Source: a virus. Taken from it: DNA of 64,000 bases. The notes under the pieces are model-generated. The model was given only the letters and a program-made list of their open reading frames with translations, ran no database searches and was not told where the DNA came from. Each line of letters opens with the position of its first letter. Positions within the stretch are counted from its first letter, which is position 1. The position numbers were made by a program, and so were the translations under genes. Positions 8,655 through 18,600 of the stretch are shown in pieces. The stretch lies in IMG/VR virus record IMGVR_UViG_3300021479_000006, positions 62,001-126,000 of that record, one strand, 5' to 3'.

Positions 8655-9155
8655 ATGCTTAAATCGAATATAACTTTTAATGAAAACAATGATAAACAAC
8701 AAATTTCGATAAATGATGCTCTGATTTATTGGGATCCGATACAAGAAACTTTCTTAAGTATTATTAGTGCAAAAGAACTTTCTCATAAAAAAGCTACCGA
8801 GCATTTTAATATTAACAGTGATACATTTGTTGATTTTTTAGAACAGTTATCCGAGAAATATGATTGGTTTGATTACAGAATGTCTCCACATATAATAGAA
8901 TTTATTACAGTCCTTATCGAGGATACTTTTTGTGAAACTTCTGAAGATACTGAAGACCAATACAATTGTTGGTATATTGATCTTGAACAAAATATTAGAA
9001 ATACATATAATATAGAACTTGTTGATTTGTTAGAAAGAGTTCGATACAGAATAAATGTTGAACATTTTTTTGAAAGACAAAAAACACCGGATCAGACTGT
9101 ATATTTAATTGGTAGTTATTATCTGGAAGAAATAGAAGAGTTACAAAAGAAATAA
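8655..9155 (+). CDS. Hypothetical protein (166 aa)
   Basis: No family recognised. The frame is open from a TTG at 8601, but the ATG at 8655 (MLKSNITFNENN) gives a better start. It is acidic, with helices around FNINSDTFVDFLEQLSEKYDW. The 235-bp stretch before it holds the divergent minus promoter and an AT-rich region with no further visible gene. Confidence 0.5.
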   Translation: MLKSNITFNENNDKQQISINDALIYWDPIQETFLSIISAKELSHKKATEHFNINSDTFVDFLEQLSEKYDWFDYRMSPHIIEFITVLIEDTFCETSEDTEDQYNCWYIDLEQNIRNTYNIELVDLLERVRYRINVEHFFERQKTPDQTVYLIGSYYLEEIEELQKK

Positions 9156-9185
9156 TATTTTTGAAAACAAAACGTGAGTTAACTT

Positions 9186-9262
9186 ATATAACTACTGGTG
9201 TTAGAAGCCAGAATTCCGATTAAGGATGTAATCAGAAAAGGAAGCAATTGCTTCCTTTTCTA
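9186..9262 (+). ncRNA. Candidate small RNA with its own promoter box and terminator
   Basis: A TATATAA box at 9186-9192 is followed by about 45 nt without an ORF and then a strong terminator hairpin (AAAAGGAAGC / GCTTCCTTTT, 9236-9259, T-rich tail). The segment lies between two genes on the same strand. It may simply be the terminator of the preceding gene, but the promoter-like box just upstream fits a short independent transcript. Confidence 0.3.
9236..9262 (+). terminator. Rho-independent terminator
   Basis: Ten-bp stem AAAAGGAAGC / GCTTCCTTTT with an AATT loop and a following T-rich tail; it ends transcription ahead of the helicase gene. Confidence 0.85.
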
Positions 9263-9348
9263 TTTTTAAATAATTTTTTACTTTCTGAAAACCTAAATAC
9301 ATTTTTCATCTATAACTTTTACCTAACTATACAATATAGGTTCAAAAT

Positions 9349-10704
9349 ATGGAAATATCAGTAACACTTGAAAAAGCTTTCTTTAAATTTATTCTAGATC
9401 ATCCTTCTTATTATTTCAGAGTTGATGTTGCAAATTTTAATAATAAACAAATAGGATTCGTCTATCAAGTAATACAAACCTATTATAACGCCTGTAAAAA
9501 TGATCCCCATGTACCAAAGCCACGTAAGATTGTTGAACTGGTTCGTATGTATGATCCTGAGAATCGTGTCACAGATGATGTAATAAAATCACTTTTAACA
9601 TTTGACCTTTCACAATTTATACAAAATGAAACCGATGACTGGTTAGAGACTCAATTAAAATCATGGTGTACAATACACAATTTCACATCAAGATCTGTTC
9701 AGGTAATCGAGAAAGTAAGAAGTCTTAGCAGTGATACAATGTCCTGGGGAGATATACAAAAAGTAATTGATGAAGTTAAAGAACTTGTTATAGATCCTAC
9801 AATCACTACTTTCAATGATGATAATTTAGGACTCGATTTTGACAATCCTGAGGATCACTTTCAAAATGAAGAATTTAATAAAATTAAAACAGGATGGGAT
9901 TCTTTAAATGAGCAACTCAATGGTGGTTGGAAAAGAAAAACAATGACTGTTCTTGCCGGACCATCAAACGTTGGTAAATCTCAATGGTTGTGTAATATAG
10001 GGGCCAATTGTGCTGATATGGGATACAATGTTCTTTATGTAACCTTGGAGATGTCCGAAACTGATGTATTAGCAAGGGTTGGTTCTAAAAGATTAAGAAT
10101 ACCTATAGATGATTATGCTACAGCAAGCAAGGATCAATCAGCTATGAAAGAAAAAATCCTTGCACTTAAAAAACGTGGAGCAAAAGGACTTAATAATTTA
10201 TACGGAGATAAAATAGGAAAATTTCTTGTTAGAGAGTTTGCTACTGGATCAGCAAGAATCTCAGACATCGATCAGTACATAAAAGGTCTCCAAGATAAAA
10301 AAGGTATAAAAATCGATGTTATCCTTGTCGATTATCTTACAATTATGTGCCCTAATAAAGCAGATGAGAATTTATACATCAAAGGTAAACAACTATCTGA
10401 AGGTTTAAGAGCAATGGCTAAAAAGTATGAAGCTGCTGTAATCACTGCTGTACAAGTTGGTAAAGAAGCATGGAATACAAATGATATGGATCTGGCTGAT
10501 GTATCAGAATCAAAAGCAATTGTTGAAACTTGCGACTTACTTTATGGTATTATTCAAAATGGTAAAATGAAACGTGATAAGAAATATCAATTAAAGCTTC
10601 TAAAAATTAGAGCAGGGGCCTTCAAATGGGAGCGAACAAGTTTTGATTTTGATTCGGTTTATCTTGATATTATCAACGATGTTAAAATTTTAGAACAAAA
10701 ATAA
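9349..10704 (+). CDS. 41: Replicative DNA helicase, DnaB/T4 gp41 family
   Basis: Hexameric 5'-3' helicase of the replication fork. The N-terminal domain (about 1-150) is followed by a RecA-like core with Walker A GPSNVGKS (204-211), a YVTLEMSE motif and Walker B VILVDYLTIM. The 451-aa length is near T4 gp41 (475). It has no visible Shine-Dalgarno. No primase domain is present, so a separate gp61-like primase would be expected elsewhere. A gene of unknown function with a very acidic N-terminus follows 50 bp downstream. Confidence 0.9.
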   Translation: MEISVTLEKAFFKFILDHPSYYFRVDVANFNNKQIGFVYQVIQTYYNACKNDPHVPKPRKIVELVRMYDPENRVTDDVIKSLLTFDLSQFIQNETDDWLETQLKSWCTIHNFTSRSVQVIEKVRSLSSDTMSWGDIQKVIDEVKELVIDPTITTFNDDNLGLDFDNPEDHFQNEEFNKIKTGWDSLNEQLNGGWKRKTMTVLAGPSNVGKSQWLCNIGANCADMGYNVLYVTLEMSETDVLARVGSKRLRIPIDDYATASKDQSAMKEKILALKKRGAKGLNNLYGDKIGKFLVREFATGSARISDIDQYIKGLQDKKGIKIDVILVDYLTIMCPNKADENLYIKGKQLSEGLRAMAKKYEAAVITAVQVGKEAWNTNDMDLADVSESKAIVETCDLLYGIIQNGKMKRDKKYQLKLLKIRAGAFKWERTSFDFDSVYLDIINDVKILEQK

Positions 10705-10754
10705 AAAACTTTCTTTATTTTTTAGATATAAAGTTTAAATTCAGTTTATTTTAT

Positions 10755-11471
10755 ATGCCTAAAAAGAAAAGTTCAAATGAAGAACCAAAGAAAGTAAAAG
10801 CAAAAAAATCTAAAATATCTTTAGAAGAAGCTGATGAGGAAGAAATGGAAGAAATGATTTCTGAAGATATAGAAGATGATACTGATTTTGAAGACACTGA
10901 TATATTAGATCTACCCTTAGATATTATAGAAGATGAACTTGATTCTGATGAAGAGATTGATGGCTTGTCTGTTATAGAAGTTGTTGAGGAAGTCAAAGAA
11001 GAAGCTCCAGTGAAGAAGAAAAATATGTTCAATCATAGATTGAAATATGATTCAATCTTTAAAGGTAAAAAGAATGATATGGCTACTGATGAATTCAATC
11101 CGGATTTTTTGGTACAAAAACAAACTACATTCGATCTTGTTGATTTCCATAGTAGTGAAGATAATTATCGTATTTCACAACTTGAAGAAATTATATACCA
11201 GTTTGTAATCGAAAAAACTACAATAGATATGACAGCAAGCCGTAGAAAACCTGGCAGAAGTGAATTTAATAAGTATATACAAATGCTTACTGAATACGTG
11301 GATCTTAGTCTTTACACACATGGTGATATATTCTGTATATTTTCAACCTATTTTAGTGATAATTTATTTAGTATGTTTAGACTACTTGATAAAAAATGGG
11401 GTGCTATTGTAGCAAAAGAACTTAAAAATGTTTTTAACAATAAAGACTTTGACGGTTTTGAAATCGTATAA
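10755..11471 (+). CDS. Unknown protein with a long acidic N-terminal tail
   Basis: Residues about 1-95 are a low-complexity Lys-then-Asp/Glu region (KKKSSNEEPKKVKAKKSK followed by many E/D). Residues about 110-238 look folded (FNPDFLVQKQTTFDLVDFHS, later FSDNLFSMFRLLDKKWG). No family is recognised. The position directly after the helicase gene and before another small gene 5 bp away suggests a replication-linked or DNA-mimic protein, but this is position-based inference only. Confidence 0.6.
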   Translation: MPKKKSSNEEPKKVKAKKSKISLEEADEEEMEEMISEDIEDDTDFEDTDILDLPLDIIEDELDSDEEIDGLSVIEVVEEVKEEAPVKKKNMFNHRLKYDSIFKGKKNDMATDEFNPDFLVQKQTTFDLVDFHSSEDNYRISQLEEIIYQFVIEKTTIDMTASRRKPGRSEFNKYIQMLTEYVDLSLYTHGDIFCIFSTYFSDNLFSMFRLLDKKWGAIVAKELKNVFNNKDFDGFEIV

Positions 11472-11476
11472 CTATT

Positions 11477-11758
11477 ATGGAAAATAAAACAGGATTTGAT
11501 CTTTCAAGTTTAAATGCTATGGAAGAATTTATTAAAGAACAAATTGCTAAGGATCCTGATATAGCTCAGGCCCTCCTTGCAGAAGATGGTGTTCCGATAA
11601 AAACATATCGAATAGATTTTGGTAAAGTGAAGACTCTTCCAGAATTATTGAAAATTTTACAACATTTGAGTTTTGTTATATCTGGACCACAAGAATATTT
11701 CGATACCTACTGTAAAGAAATACAGGAATATTTAATATCAACAGAAGAAGGCTCTTAG
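11477..11758 (+). CDS. Hypothetical protein (93 aa)
   Basis: No family recognised. Acidic, helical, starting MENKTGFDLSSLNAMEEFIK. It begins 5 bp after the acidic-tail gene and its stop codon lies in the loop of the terminator hairpin, so it closes the helicase operon. Confidence 0.55.
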   Translation: MENKTGFDLSSLNAMEEFIKEQIAKDPDIAQALLAEDGVPIKTYRIDFGKVKTLPELLKILQHLSFVISGPQEYFDTYCKEIQEYLISTEEGS

Positions 11759-11769
11759 GAGCCTTTTTA
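11748..11769 (+). terminator. Rho-independent terminator
   Basis: AAGGCTC / GAGCCTT stem with a 4-nt loop followed by five T. The stop codon of the upstream gene is inside the hairpin. Confidence 0.85.
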
Positions 11770-11797
11770 TTTTAAAAAATTTTTGATATATTTGTAT

Positions 11798-12331
11798 ATG
11801 GAATCCTTATTCAAAAAGAAAAGAACAACTAAAAAAACACACTTTGCTTTTCAGTATTTGGGTATTTTTAATGGTGTTGGTACTATAAAAAAAGTAGATT
11901 CACTTCAATTTATATGGTATAAAGTACAATCTGTTTTGAAAGAGTATTTTAAATATCAACAAATAACCCGTAAAATTAAACAGTACCAAATATATTATAG
12001 ATTTAATGTAACTATTAATTCACAAAAGGTATGTATGCTTGAGATAATTGACACAAAAGAAAATATTTCATTTATATTCTCTATTAATAAGGAAAAACAT
12101 TTGAATATTTTCAAAACAAAATACCCTTATAATATGACATCTATGTTTACATCTAATATGTATGTTGAATGGTCTGATAAAGAAGCTAAAATTAAAGAAA
12201 TTAAACATTCAAAAGCAACACCATGTAGTATGGTATCACAAGATATAAGACGGATTGAACATAAAGACGATGTAAAAAGAATATTCAACTTTATCCAGAC
12301 CTTAGAAGCCTTTAATTTGAAGCCTCATTAA
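11798..12331 (+). CDS. Hypothetical protein (177 aa)
   Basis: No family recognised; basic and beta-rich. The ATG at 11798 (MESLFKKKRTTKK) is preferred over an in-frame TTG at 11783. A TATATTTG element sits only 3 bp before the ATG, which would give a nearly leaderless mRNA if it is the promoter. The 3' end overlaps the convergent coiled-coil gene by 20 bp. Confidence 0.5.
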   Translation: MESLFKKKRTTKKTHFAFQYLGIFNGVGTIKKVDSLQFIWYKVQSVLKEYFKYQQITRKIKQYQIYYRFNVTINSQKVCMLEIIDTKENISFIFSINKEKHLNIFKTKYPYNMTSMFTSNMYVEWSDKEAKIKEIKHSKATPCSMVSQDIRRIEHKDDVKRIFNFIQTLEAFNLKPH

Positions 12332-12731
12332 TTGTATTTTTTAATGATTCTATTTCACTCTTTCTATGGTTAATAGAGTCTCTTAATATAGCACATCGTT
12401 CGTAATTTTCTAATTTAATATTGTGTTCAAGTAATTCTACCAATATAGGGATATCTTTTTCTATTACATCGTCAATAACTATTGTTGAAAATTTACAAAA
12501 TTTTGTGAACAGAACTTCTTGTTTTTTTATATGTAAATTTATCTCTTTTAGGAAATTAAAACTTTTCTCTGCCAGCCTATTAAGCTCATCAGAATCATTT
12601 GTGTTATCACGGATTTTTCTACTCTCTTCTATATGTAAGGAAATATCAGTTATAACATTCTGATTAACCTTTATCTGTTCCTGAATACTTTTGATATAAT
12701 CAACTAGTATCTTGTGTATTTTTGTATCCAT
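12312..12731 (-). CDS. Coiled-coil protein with a UVR-like motif
   Basis: 139 aa, almost entirely alpha-helical coiled coil. The C-terminal part reads LEHNIKLENYERCAILRDSI, matching the UVR motif pattern (NYE.CA.LRD.I) found at UvrB/UvrC contact surfaces and in some other proteins. No other domain is visible. A TATAAATA-containing stretch lies just upstream on the minus strand. Interaction with the host repair machinery is possible but untested. Confidence 0.55.
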   Translation of the reverse strand: MDTKIHKILVDYIKSIQEQIKVNQNVITDISLHIEESRKIRDNTNDSDELNRLAEKSFNFLKEINLHIKKQEVLFTKFCKFSTIVIDDVIEKDIPILVELLEHNIKLENYERCAILRDSINHRKSEIESLKNTINEASN

Positions 12732-12819
12732 ATATTATTTATATACGAAAACTTTTATGAAGTTTTAGTCTAAAATATAAACCTGGTATAATACCAGATA
12801 TAAATTCAATAGAAATATA

Positions 12820-13584
12820 ATGAATCAATCTTTACAACTGATAGTAGATTCCATAGACATAGAGCTTAAGAAAAAAATATATGCAGCAAGACTACCCATA
12901 GTTAATATAAGTTCAGAAGTATACATAAAAGTATCTGATGATACAGTTCCCACAGATAATATTGATCTTAATATCACAACTTACGGTTATTACTATAGTG
13001 AAAATGTCTTTGAAACCGAACATAGCGAAGAAATTATTATTTATTCTGATTGGTGGAATCAATTGAAACATAATATATTTGGTAATTTATTTTCTCTAAA
13101 GATAATAAGTATTACTAAAAAATTTAAAATTACTTTGTATAGAGTACCAAAAGAAATTTTGTCAATACCAGAAGATAAATTGGTAACACAAAATTCTATA
13201 ATCTTTGAAACACCTACTAAAACAGATTTTGGTATAGATATTAAAAAACGTATTGCTAATAAAATAAAAAATTGTGTGAATTATAATATTCAAATTTCAT
13301 CACTAAGAAATTCGGATCATTATTTATCGAAAATTATACCAGATCTTGTAAATAATGTAGCTGGTGAATTCGAAAAATTCTTTTCTAACGGTAAAGAATA
13401 CACATTAAGTAATAGCATTGAAGTTCCAGCTACATGGTTTCAACAACTTTTACTAAAATTATTCCCTAAAAAAATAGTAAAAATGAAGACTTTAGTGAGC
13501 TCAACAAAAGTTACAATAAACGATTATATACCAACCGAATATAAAAAATCTGATCTTTATCATTTAAAAATTACTGAATGTTAA
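12820..13584 (+). CDS. Unknown protein (254 aa), possibly with an internal duplication
   Basis: No family recognised. Two similar segments, DWWNQLKHNIFGNLFSLKII near residue 85 and TWFQQLLLKLFPKKIVKMKT near residue 207, share a W-x-Q-L-x-x-x-x-F pattern that recurs in many uncharacterised phage proteins. Between them lies a charged helical region. The gene precedes the MazG-like gene by 53 bp. Confidence 0.55.
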   Translation: MNQSLQLIVDSIDIELKKKIYAARLPIVNISSEVYIKVSDDTVPTDNIDLNITTYGYYYSENVFETEHSEEIIIYSDWWNQLKHNIFGNLFSLKIISITKKFKITLYRVPKEILSIPEDKLVTQNSIIFETPTKTDFGIDIKKRIANKIKNCVNYNIQISSLRNSDHYLSKIIPDLVNNVAGEFEKFFSNGKEYTLSNSIEVPATWFQQLLLKLFPKKIVKMKTLVSSTKVTINDYIPTEYKKSDLYHLKITEC

Positions 13585-13637
13585 AACTATTCACAATTCC
13601 ATGGATATAAAACTCACATATAAAACATATACAAATC

Positions 13638-14165
13638 ATGGAAATCAAAGATTATTTAGAATTATCAGAAAAAACATTATCATACAATTTCTACGCAGAG
13701 GAACAAACAAAGCTTGCTCTAAATGAAACTGTTGAAGATATAGTGATTATCGGAGACAGATTAGATCTTATTAAGAAAGTTCTTTTCTATGGAAAAGATA
13801 TAAAACTTGAAACAAGACCTAATGAACCCAATGACACATTTACTACACCAGACTTAAAGAAACAAATAATTCTTCATGGTGCTATAGGAATGGTCACAGA
13901 ATCCATTGAACTTTTGAAAGAAGTATTTGCTGCCATTAAAGAAGAAAGAGATTTTGATACAGTCAATATTTTTGAAGAGCTTGGTGATGAAAATTTCTAT
14001 CAAGCTATATTTTTACGTGAATTTAATTTTGAACTTGGTAATGTTTGGGATACAAATATTAATAAATTGAAGGCTCGGTACGGAGAAAATTTTAGTAGTG
14101 AAAAAGCTATGAATAGAGATTTAGTGAATGAGTCAGAAGTACTGACTCAAGGTCTTAATAAATAG
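13638..14165 (+). CDS. MazG-like nucleotide pyrophosphohydrolase
   Basis: 175-aa all-alpha protein with the MazG metal-binding pattern: a first helix MVTESIELLKEVF and a second helix EELGDENFYQAIFLREF. MazG enzymes hydrolyse (d)NTPs to the monophosphate; phage copies have been proposed to lower alarmone or adjust nucleotide pools. A standard second motif EExGD is present. Its neighbours in pathway terms are RNR, ThyA and the guanylate-kinase-like gene. It ends at its own terminator. Confidence 0.75.
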   Translation: MEIKDYLELSEKTLSYNFYAEEQTKLALNETVEDIVIIGDRLDLIKKVLFYGKDIKLETRPNEPNDTFTTPDLKKQIILHGAIGMVTESIELLKEVFAAIKEERDFDTVNIFEELGDENFYQAIFLREFNFELGNVWDTNINKLKARYGENFSSEKAMNRDLVNESEVLTQGLNK

Positions 14166-14173
14166 AATAAATT

Positions 14174-14197
14174 AGTCCGGTTCATCCCGGACTTTTT
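14174..14197 (+). terminator. Rho-independent terminator
   Basis: AGTCCGG / CCGGACT stem followed by a run of six T, directly after the MazG-like gene. Confidence 0.85.
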
Positions 14198-14219
14198 TAT
14201 GTAAAAATAATCGATCAAG

Positions 14220-14513
14220 ATGGAAAAAATAACAGAAATTGAAATTAAAAGATATCCAGGATTTATAATTGAAATTTATAAAGGCTTTGATAAAGATATC
14301 ATAGATTCTTTTCCAGCTAACACTCCAGGAGAAAAAGCAAAGTTGTTCTTTCTATTCATAAACTATGATCAAAAGGTAGAATGGTATAAACCAATATCAA
14401 ATATGATAGGATTTGTTGTTGATAAATTTGATGGATTAACAGAAGAGTATGTCATCAATTTTATTAATGGTATTATCAATACAGATTTTTCGATTCTATC
14501 AGAATCTTTATAA
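14220..14513 (+). CDS. Hypothetical protein (97 aa)
   Basis: No family recognised. It starts MEKITEIEIKRYPGFIIEI and is mixed alpha/beta. It is bounded by terminators on both sides, so it is a single-gene unit. Confidence 0.55.
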   Translation: MEKITEIEIKRYPGFIIEIYKGFDKDIIDSFPANTPGEKAKLFFLFINYDQKVEWYKPISNMIGFVVDKFDGLTEEYVINFINGIINTDFSILSESL

Positions 14514-14514
14514 C

Positions 14515-14542
14515 AAAAAAGGCTAGTAATTTACTAGCCTTT
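14515..14542. terminator. Bidirectional terminator before nrdB
   Basis: Stem GGCTAGTAA / TTACTAGCC with a single-base spacer, an A run on the left and T-rich sequence on the right; it serves the convergent genes ending at 14513 and 14564. Confidence 0.85.
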
Positions 14543-14563
14543 CATTTTTTCTAATTAAAACGA

Positions 14564-15547
14564 TTAAAACTCAACGGTATCATCAAAGCTTAAATCATTC
14601 TCTTCTTTTGTATTACCAGTATGAGCCTTTTTGTAATCACTTACTCTCTTCTCAAAGAAGTTCGTCTTACCCTGAAGACTAATAAGCTCCATAAATGGAA
14701 AAGGATTAGCTGTACCGAATACTTTACTGTATCCCAGGTTAACTAACCAAAAATCAGCTACAAACTCTATGTACTGAGACATAGCTGTTGCATTCATACC
14801 AATTAAAGATACGGGCAATGACTCTGTAATGAATTCTTTTTCTATCTCTACAGCACTCAATATAATTTCTTTTACTCTTTCTTCTGTAAGCTTGTTTTCA
14901 AGCATAGAATAAAGAAGGCACGCAAACTCACAGTGGAGCCCTTCATCACGGCTTATAATTTCATTAGAAAAAGTTAGACCAGGCATAAGTCCTCTTTTCT
15001 TTAACCAGAAGATAGAGCAGAAAGAGCCGGAGAAGAAAATTCCTTCAACAGCAGCAAATGCAATAAGTCTTTCTGCAAAACTATCAGCTTTAATCCAACG
15101 AAGTGCCCAATCAGCCTTTTTCTTTACAGCTGGTAAGTTTTCATGAGCATTAAAAAGCATATCCTTTTCTACGGGATCTTTTATATAAGTATCAATAAGT
15201 AGAGAGTATGTTTCTGAATGTATATTCTCCATCATAATTTGAAACCCATAAAAACATTTAGCTTCAGGAATTTGAACTTCTTTTAAGAAATTTTCAGCAA
15301 GATTTTCGTTTACAATTCCATCAGAAGCAGCGAAAAAGGCTAGAACATATTTAATAAAATGTCTTTCATTATCATTAAGTTCTTTTTCCCAATGTACCTG
15401 ATCTGGAGATAAATCTATCTCTTCGGCTGTCCAAAAAACAGCCTGACAATCCTTATACATTTTCCATATTCGATCATATTTAATCGGAAAAAGAACAAAT
15501 CTATTTTTGTTCTCCATTAACAAGGGCTCCATTATCTGTTTATTCAT
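14564..15547 (-). CDS. nrdB: Ribonucleotide reductase class Ia, small (radical) subunit
   Basis: Houses the diiron-tyrosyl radical used by the large subunit to reduce ribonucleotides. Iron-ligand segments are [35 protein letters not shown] and [15 protein letters not shown]. The radical Tyr is expected in CFYGFQ, as in eukaryote-type R2. The start is taken at [10 protein letters not shown] (15547), 24 bp after a clear -7 promoter element, rather than at an upstream in-frame ATG (15595) that would place the start before the promoter. It has its own promoter and is separated from nrdA by a terminator, so the subunits are transcribed separately though adjacent. Confidence 0.95.
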   Translation of the reverse strand: MNKQIMEPLLMENKNRFVLFPIKYDRIWKMYKDCQAVFWTAEEIDLSPDQVHWEKELNDNERHFIKYVLAFFAASDGIVNENLAENFLKEVQIPEAKCFYGFQIMMENIHSETYSLLIDTYIKDPVEKDMLFNAHENLPAVKKKADWALRWIKADSFAERLIAFAAVEGIFFSGSFCSIFWLKKRGLMPGLTFSNEIISRDEGLHCEFACLLYSMLENKLTEERVKEIILSAVEIEKEFITESLPVSLIGMNATAMSQYIEFVADFWLVNLGYSKVFGTANPFPFMELISLQGKTNFFEKRVSDYKKAHTGNTKEENDLSFDDTVEF

Positions 15548-15570
15548 ACTAAAATATTTTTTATTTTTTA

Positions 15571-15578
15571 CAAAGATA
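15571..15578 (-). promoter_or_regulatory. Bacteroidota-type -7 element of nrdB
   Basis: TATCTTTG read on the minus strand, matching TAnnTTTG, 24 bp before the preferred nrdB start. It lies between the nrdA terminator and nrdB. Confidence 0.65.
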
Positions 15579-15584
15579 TAAAAT

Positions 15585-15612
15585 AAAAGCATCACTTTTA
15601 TATGATGCTTTT
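15585..15612 (-). terminator. Terminator after nrdA
   Basis: AAAAGCATCA / TGATGCTTTT stem with an 8-nt loop, located downstream of the minus-strand nrdA and upstream of the nrdB promoter. Confidence 0.8.
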
Positions 15613-15654
15613 AAAAAATTTTTAATTACATAACTTATTGATTATCAATAAGTT

Positions 15655-18600
15655 CTATGATCCACAAGCCTCACAATTTTCTGGATTATCAAGTGAACAG
15701 GATAGTTGACTACTAGATTCATCTTCAGTAATTGTTGTAAGTATATCTACTTTCACTGTAGCTTTTTGCTCTACAGTAAATTGAACAGCATCAATACCGG
15801 TTTGTGTTCTTAGATAATACATACCTGTTTTTAAAGCTTTTTGTGGTGTAGTACCATATTTAACATCTAACTCAGATTTAGTAACTCCACCACCCCATCC
15901 ATAGAAATGCATACCATTAAGTTTAGCAAAATTAGGATCTTTCATATAGATATTCATTGATTGTGTTTGATCCATATAAGCTCCACGATCAGCATATTGA
16001 TCAATAACATCTTTTTGACTAATTTCCCAAACTGTTTTGAAAATATCTTTGATATCCTGAGGTATAATATCTATATTTTGTATAGAACCTTTACCACGAA
16101 TAATCTCATTCTTCATTGCTTCAGTCCAAAGGCCTCTTTCACAAAGAGTTTTAACTAAATATTTATTTAATACAACAAATTCACCTGAAAGAAGTCTTCT
16201 TGTATAAATGTTAGAAGTTTGAGCTTCGCAACTAGCTTCATTACCAAATATACTTGCTGTTGAAGCTGTAGGCATAGCACAAGTAATCAAACTGTTTCTT
16301 ATACCATACTGTTTAATTTTATCTTTTAATGCATCCCAATCGTATCTACCTGGTTCTGGAACTATATTCCACATATCGAATTGAAGAGTACCTTGTGATG
16401 CTGGAGAGCCTTCAAATGTTTCATAAGGACCATCTTTTTTAGCCAAATCACAAGATGCTTTCATAGAAGAATAGTAAATAGTTTCAAATATTTGTTTATT
16501 TAAAATTTTTGCTTCTTCTGAGGCAAAAGGAATTTTTAATTTGAAATATACATCAGCTAAACCTTGTACTCCAAGCCCGATAGGTCTGTGTTTCAAATTA
16601 GATTTTTTAGCTTCTTCTACAGGATAATAGTTAATATCAATAACTTTATTCAAATTAACTGTCGCAACATAAGCAACTTCTTCCAATTTTTTAAAATTAA
16701 ATGTACCATCATCTTTAACAAATCTTGGTAAACATAATGATGCAAGATTACATACAGCTACCTCATCAGGAGCAACATATTCAACGATTTCAAGGCATAA
16801 ATTCCCATTTTTTATAACACCAATATTTTTTTGATTAGATTTTACGTTAATCGAATCTTTATAAGCAATATATGGAGCACCAGTTTCAATTTGAGATTCC
16901 AATATTTTTTTCCATAGATCCCGAGCTTTAACTTGTTTTTTGAACTTACCTTCCAGTTCATATTTTTCATAAAGAGTAACAAAATCATCCCCATAAACAT
17001 CCATTAATCCAGGAGATTCATTAGGACACATTAAACTCCATACAAGATCTTTCTCAACACGCTGCATAAATAAATCACACATCCATATAGCAGTAAACAA
17101 ATCTCTTGTACGCATCTCTTCTTTACCATTATTCTTTCTTAAATCAAGAAAGTCAAATATATCAGCGTGCCATGGTTCTAAGTACATGGCAAAACTTCCT
17201 TTCCTTTTCCCACCCCCGTTATGAGCTAAACCTATATGTGTAACATACTCATGATTTGTGTCTATTTCAAAATCATATACATTCCCAGCATACTTCGTTT
17301 TATTAATATCAGTAATTCTTGTATAAAGATAATTATCATGCACCATGAAGTTAACCCATTCACCAACTTCTATATTAAACAAATCAGCAATATCTTGAAC
17401 TTTAGGTATTCTTATACAGTAACTAACTTTAGCATGTTTACGACCAGATGTATACTCGATATTTCTTCTGTCTCTGATATAACCGGAAGTAAATATACCA
17501 AACCGCATTAACATATATCTTGTAGATTCAATTACATTTCTTGAAGTCATTTCCAGAGTCAATTCTTTAGAAATACATCCATCAGAGAGCATTAAGCCTT
17601 TAAACAAACCAAGACTTTTATCTTTTGGTAAATGTAAAAGATTTTTATGTATTATTTTTTCAGCATTATGATCATAAAAATATTCCCTATTAAATTTAAA
17701 TCTTTCGTTTATACAAAAATAAATTACTGTCATATTAGGATGATATGTATCATCTAATATAGAATATTTTATTATGTTATCATTAAGATACTGTTCAACA
17801 AAAGCTAAAGCTTCTATATCAGTATTTTCTAAATATATTTTACACTCTGTACTTTCTTTATTAATATACCCATCACCAACAATAATACCATACATTATAG
17901 CATCACTAACAGAAATACTCGAAATATCTTTTTCATAATTCACTATTGGTGTTACTAGAAAATCATCAACCTTCAAATCTTTTGTTTCAATCCATTCAGG
18001 TTTTATTATTCCTTTTTCCAACCTGTTTTTAATAACAGAATAATTTACGCCTTTCTCTTGTTGTAAAGTAAACATTGGATGTTGTGTTGTAACAATTACT
18101 GGATCGATAGAATGTTTTGTTTCAATAGCAAGAAAATCTTTATGTTGAGCTGGATAACGTCTTGTTCTAAGGACTTCTTGAAATGTTCCATCACTAGTTA
18201 AAACTTTATCACCTATTACTATTTTACCTATTTGTTTTGGTCCTTCAATAGTATAAATAATAGTTTCATAAGCGAAACACTGATCTACATAGCGAGCTGT
18301 GTCATTGTATACACGAAGCATTGGTACAATACCGTTAGAAGTACCATTGGTACCTTTAATATAGGATCCTGTTGCTCTAATATTAGAAATAGAAATTCCT
18401 ATACCACCAGCAGCTTGTGAAATTTTAGCACATTGTTTTAATGTGTCATATATTCCATCTATTGAATCGTTTTTCATTTGTAATAAAAAACATGAGCTCA
18501 TTTGCGGCTTTTGCGTTCCAGCATTGAATAAACTAGGTGTGGCATGTGTGAAATAAAACTGTGAAATTAAGTTATATGTTTTGATTGCACTCTTAATATC

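Noticed and set aside
10751-11032. Ser-rich open frame on the minus strand
   Set aside because: It is the antisense shadow of the Glu/Asp-rich codons (GAA/GAT) of the gene at 10755-11471.
15961-18420. Several 60-90 codon plus-strand frames inside nrdA
   Set aside because: They are shadows opposite a well-conserved coding sequence and lack start signals.
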